Assembly: GCA_018389105.1 (NCBI GenBank)
Contig: JACATO010001456.1
Location: 1-64,000 of the forward strand
Source: Nautilus pompilius
Lineage: Eukaryota > Mollusca > Cephalopoda > Nautilida > Nautilidae
Direction: 5' to 3'
DNA length: 64,000 nucleotides
Below, piece after piece: positions 60,660 to 64,000 of this stretch. How positions within the stretch are numbered: the first letter of the stretch is position 1; each line of letters opens with the position of its first letter. The notes below the pieces were generated by a model. It saw nothing but the letters and a program-made list of their open reading frames with translations, was not told the DNA's origin and searched no databases. The position numbers and the translations under genes are program-made.

Positions 60660-62309
60660 AAACTTCAATATAAAATGACGGAATACGATGACTGCTTTCT
60701 GTGTTTACACATTTCACAAATTAAAAGCCGATAACTGATCAAAAAAGGTTGATTAACTCAGTCTTAGTTGCCATGGTAACATCATAGTATCAAAAAATAA
60801 AATAGGTCAGTTTTTAAAAAAAATCAGAGCTTCTAAGTAGTTTACTCTTCTTAATTAAAACACTCTGACCGTATAAGAAAACACCGTATGCAATTCACAC
60901 CTGTCTATATGACACGTGACTGATCCCGACCTGCACTGGTGTTAATAGCTCATTTATTGTTCAATGAAAGAAGATGGTTCATTCGTTTCAAACTTCGATT
61001 AAATTCGAGAGGAACTTTCATTTCCTTGTGAATATCTAAATAATTCTACCCCCCAGATCAATAAACAGATATATTTTAGTTTACTCATTTGTCAACGAAC
61101 AATTTTAAAATTTGATAAAACAGTTTGAATTTTCTACTTTAATGAACTTTAATTGTGATTTTGTCTTTTTTTCTATCATGTATAATTTAAACTCCATATT
61201 TAACAGTCATCGACAGTAAATACCACGTGAAGTCCATACTTACAGGTAAAAACATCCTTTAAATTCCTTAGAAAGAAGAAAATCTGCTCTCATACACTAA
61301 TTTTCATTCCTCGCAACGACAACAACAACAACAACACAAAAAAAACACAGCATATATACAATAACTCCAAATCCCTTACGAATTTGGATTTTAAGTTGTG
61401 GTATTAATGAAGAGAAAATCCGACGAAGGAATAAGTGGATAGCGGGGAAAAGCAAGCCTCGGTAAATAGCTCGAGCAGCAAGATACGAGCTTGACATCAG
61501 CCACGTGAGAAAGGCAGAGATCCAGGTGACCATGAAGAAGTCGGCCGAGTTCGGACGCCAACTCCACGTAATCCGCTTGCCACAGCTCCACAGACGCCTG
61601 ACTCGAACCGTTACAGGTTCTATTTATTTCCGAGTATAACAAAAGCAGCCGGCGAGCTCGTAAAACCAGATCATTACCAGATACGACGGGCTGATTTTTT
61701 TACTGGCGAGACCCAGAAATAACTGACCGCCTGTGTCTGCTCTTCTGTTCTTTGTTTAAGTTAATTGAACAGAGTGATTTGTTTGTTCGTGTAAGTCGAC
61801 AACGACCAGGATAACGGTTCAGTTTGTACATTTTTCAATTTAAAGCTTATATATCTTAGAAACTTGGTAAATTTTGTACTCTCTCTCTCTCTTCTTCTTC
61901 TTCTCCGTCAGATAAATAGCAAATGCAGCTCAAAAATACCACACGTAAACATACAACTTGTATGTATGCATCCAGAAGCTAAATTTGTCCGTAAAGATTG
62001 TAAAGAATGTGTCAGCCGTGTACACTGTCTATACTGTATTAAACTTTCTTCTCTGTTGTACTATAATACACTATGGAAAATTAGACGATACTGTAATATT
62101 TTATTCTGTACTGCACAAATTTTTCTACGAAAGTAACAGAGGGTCTGAATAAGAAAAACAAACAGATGGAAAACTGAAAAAGGAGGAAAATGGCGTATAC
62201 TTTAATAGCTGGCTGGCATCGGTTTCTGAGTGACGACTTTCTTTGCCTAACAGTGACGTCACATCAAAATAAACACAAAGTTGACGGACATTGAAACATC
62301 TGATCAACT
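60660..62309. other. Unassigned AT-rich DNA
   Basis: No gene is supported. A (CAA)n run lies at 61318-61336, a (CT)n(TTC)n run at 61881-61905 and a TGACGTCA palindrome at 62254-62261. Confidence 0.45.
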
Positions 62310-62371
62310 CTCTCTCTCTCGCTCTCTCTCTCACTCATTCTCGCTCTCTCATCTCTCTCTCTCTCATCTCA

Positions 62372-62451
<80 letters not shown>
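62310..62451. repeat. (CT)n microsatellite
   Basis: A CTCTCT run with ATCTC interruptions. The Leu/Ser frames across it are artefacts. Confidence 0.97.
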
Positions 62452-62456
<5 letters not shown>

Positions 62457-63639
62457 CAAAAACATTTCTTCTTTTAGAATAAAAACCTACAAAGGAACAA
62501 TGAAGTAACAGACAAAAAATAGCAAACTGTAAAATAGAATAAAATATAAACAGATTCGTCTTCTAACATCCAGAAAACAAACGAATAGAAAAAAAGAGCT
62601 AAGAGAGTTTATGGTGAGCAGTCTCGAAACTTGTACCTTGTTACTTCTAACGGCCACCACCGCTACGTCCTATTGAGCTTGAGAACAAATGACAAAGGTC
62701 AGTGCAACAAGCAACACTAACTTAAGATTTATGGAAGCAAAAAAGGGAGAATACCAAACAATAATGCAACGTCTTTGTTTTCACACACGTCTACCTTGTT
62801 TTTAGATCTTCCTTTCCGCCTATCTAACATCGCATTCATTCCTTTCCAACAAAATATCTTTCGCTGGAACATGTTTTATAATAAAACCATTTGGCGATAA
62901 AAACAACTTTTTTCGTGTACGAGAAGGCAGATAAGAGGAGTACCTAAAATAACGTTTGTTAGTTATTTGCGAGAGATCGCGATTTCGATGAACGGACACT
63001 GTTAGCGACCGTTGGAGCGGATATTCTTTTCGCTTAAAAAGCCAAAGCGGATCTCCCCCTTTTTTGTTGTTGTTTTGTTTTTATCGATCGCTGGCAGTTG
63101 TGGGTACTTCAGCCTTAGCAGAGGATGGCCGAGACGCGCGTTACCTGGCAGCAGAATTCAGCTGGAAGAACCCAAACAATTTGCCTCTTGACCAAGGCCG
63201 ATGTAGCAACATCGCCAACGCTTCCGCGTTCGACAACAGATTCTGCTTTTAATCTGAAGCCGGCGATAAACGATTCGAACCTCGTGAAATCTACGGCACT
63301 CAGACGAGGAATTTACATACATGTCTATTTCGTTATAACCATTCTAGTTAGCAGGGTCCCATCCGCTCCACAAGCAGCGCCTTGCTGTTCTCGCTGCCAC
63401 GGTTTTGGCCCTTTTATTACCAGAGTATTACATCCATTCGTTGTACCTTAAGAAATTACATGGCACGACCTTTACAGCGAGAGAGTTATAAAAGTAAACT
63501 AGATTTTAAACGATTTGTGAGCGTACAACAAAAAGTTCCCTTCTATAGTTTTAAACGAAAAAGCCCAAATCAAAGAGTCGTCTCCCTTAATTACCACAAA
63601 CCACGTTAGAATCGTTAAAGGTAATATAATAGTATGAGG
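62452..63639. other. Unassigned DNA
   Basis: No recognisable exon. Overlapping plus-strand frames at 63064-63609 carry no family motif. Confidence 0.4.
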
Positions 63640-64000
63640 TTGGTACTGAAAGTCTGCATCCCTTTATTTACAAACATGCTGATGGTAGACTCGTATCGGA
63701 CAAAATGTCCGCGCGCGCGCGCGCCATGGCATCGCCACTTGTCTACGTAATCCTGAACACGGTAGACAGACTTCTGCCACATGCCGGCTTTAAGACTCCA
63801 GCCGTAGGGAAACGCCTGTTTGGCACTTCGCATCCGCTGTCGACCTCTATCATTATCAGCTCACCGAAGATGCGGACGTACGTATTTTTAGTGCAACATC
63901 CAGATGGATGATACTGCATTGAAGCAGTACGGTGCTTGTGTGATGAGACCGACTTTCACAGAATTGCTCGTTTCAATGTCTTCAGTGTTGCTATGTACCA
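63640..64000 (-). pseudogene. Possible mariner-like transposase relic cut by the window end
   Basis: On the minus strand the outermost part reads WYIATLKTLKRAI and, in a neighbouring frame, VRPHLTQAP. This resembles the segment before the second catalytic Asp in some mariner transposases. Further in, DYVDKWRCHG resembles the C-terminal KW-x-x-C region, and AACCTCA/TGAGGTT near 63635 may be near an element end. Several stops break it. An alternating GC run (63709-63724) sits inside. The call is weak because the more upstream part lies outside the window. Confidence 0.33.

Overview
This window looks like non-coding, repeat-rich nuclear DNA from an animal. No gene shows convincing multi-exon structure. 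There are no operon-like ORFs. Instead there are decayed Tc1/mariner transposases, tRNA-derived SINE heads with pol III box motifs, many microsatellites and several minisatellites. The mix of mariner/Tc1 copies, tRNA SINEs, long (GA)n tracts and a transposon-like protein family that I recall as abundant in octopus and hemipteran genomes suggests an invertebrate. A mollusc, perhaps a cephalopod, is my best guess, but the sequence does not prove it.

Layout. 1-1075 is a CT/CA low-complexity tract. A near-perfect 63-bp inverted repeat lies at 2501-2690. A complete but internally deleted DNA transposon, with 13-bp terminal inverted repeats and a 5-bp AATTA target duplication, occupies 7052-8778. 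A Tc1-like relic follows at about 8834-9790. From 9.8 to 26 kb there is mostly unassigned AT-rich DNA, with a small retrotransposon RNase H relic (13.7 kb), a suspicious ~0.9-kb duplication with one G/T-biased copy (18.4-19.6 kb) and a short palindromic element (23.35 kb). A four-copy 126-bp satellite sits at 26.2-26.7 kb. Two weak candidate coding exons lie at 28.6 and 32.4 kb.

From 33 to 46 kb purine-rich microsatellites dominate. They include two loci (36.1 and 45.2-46.1 kb) of one array family in which each unit carries the palindrome TGACGTCA, plus a six-copy 40-bp array at 37.9 kb carrying the same palindrome. A CpG-rich block at 43.34-43.99 kb has clustered CCAAT, CRE, GC-box and ETS motifs and is the best promoter candidate. 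From 48.9 to 54.2 kb there are three transposase relics (a Tc1/mariner-type copy with a catalytic D to N change, a mariner with the DD34D layout, and a Tc1-like copy related to the 9-kb relic), with SINE heads between them. The rest holds further SINE heads, a 28-bp minisatellite and a possible transposase relic cut by the window end.

The most striking signal no single feature explains is the excess of TGACGTCA. I count 39 by eye, about 11 of them outside arrays, against roughly one expected by chance. The same palindrome lies inside three unrelated tandem-repeat families. No functional pathway can be read from this window; its content is mobile-element history, satellites and possible regulatory DNA.
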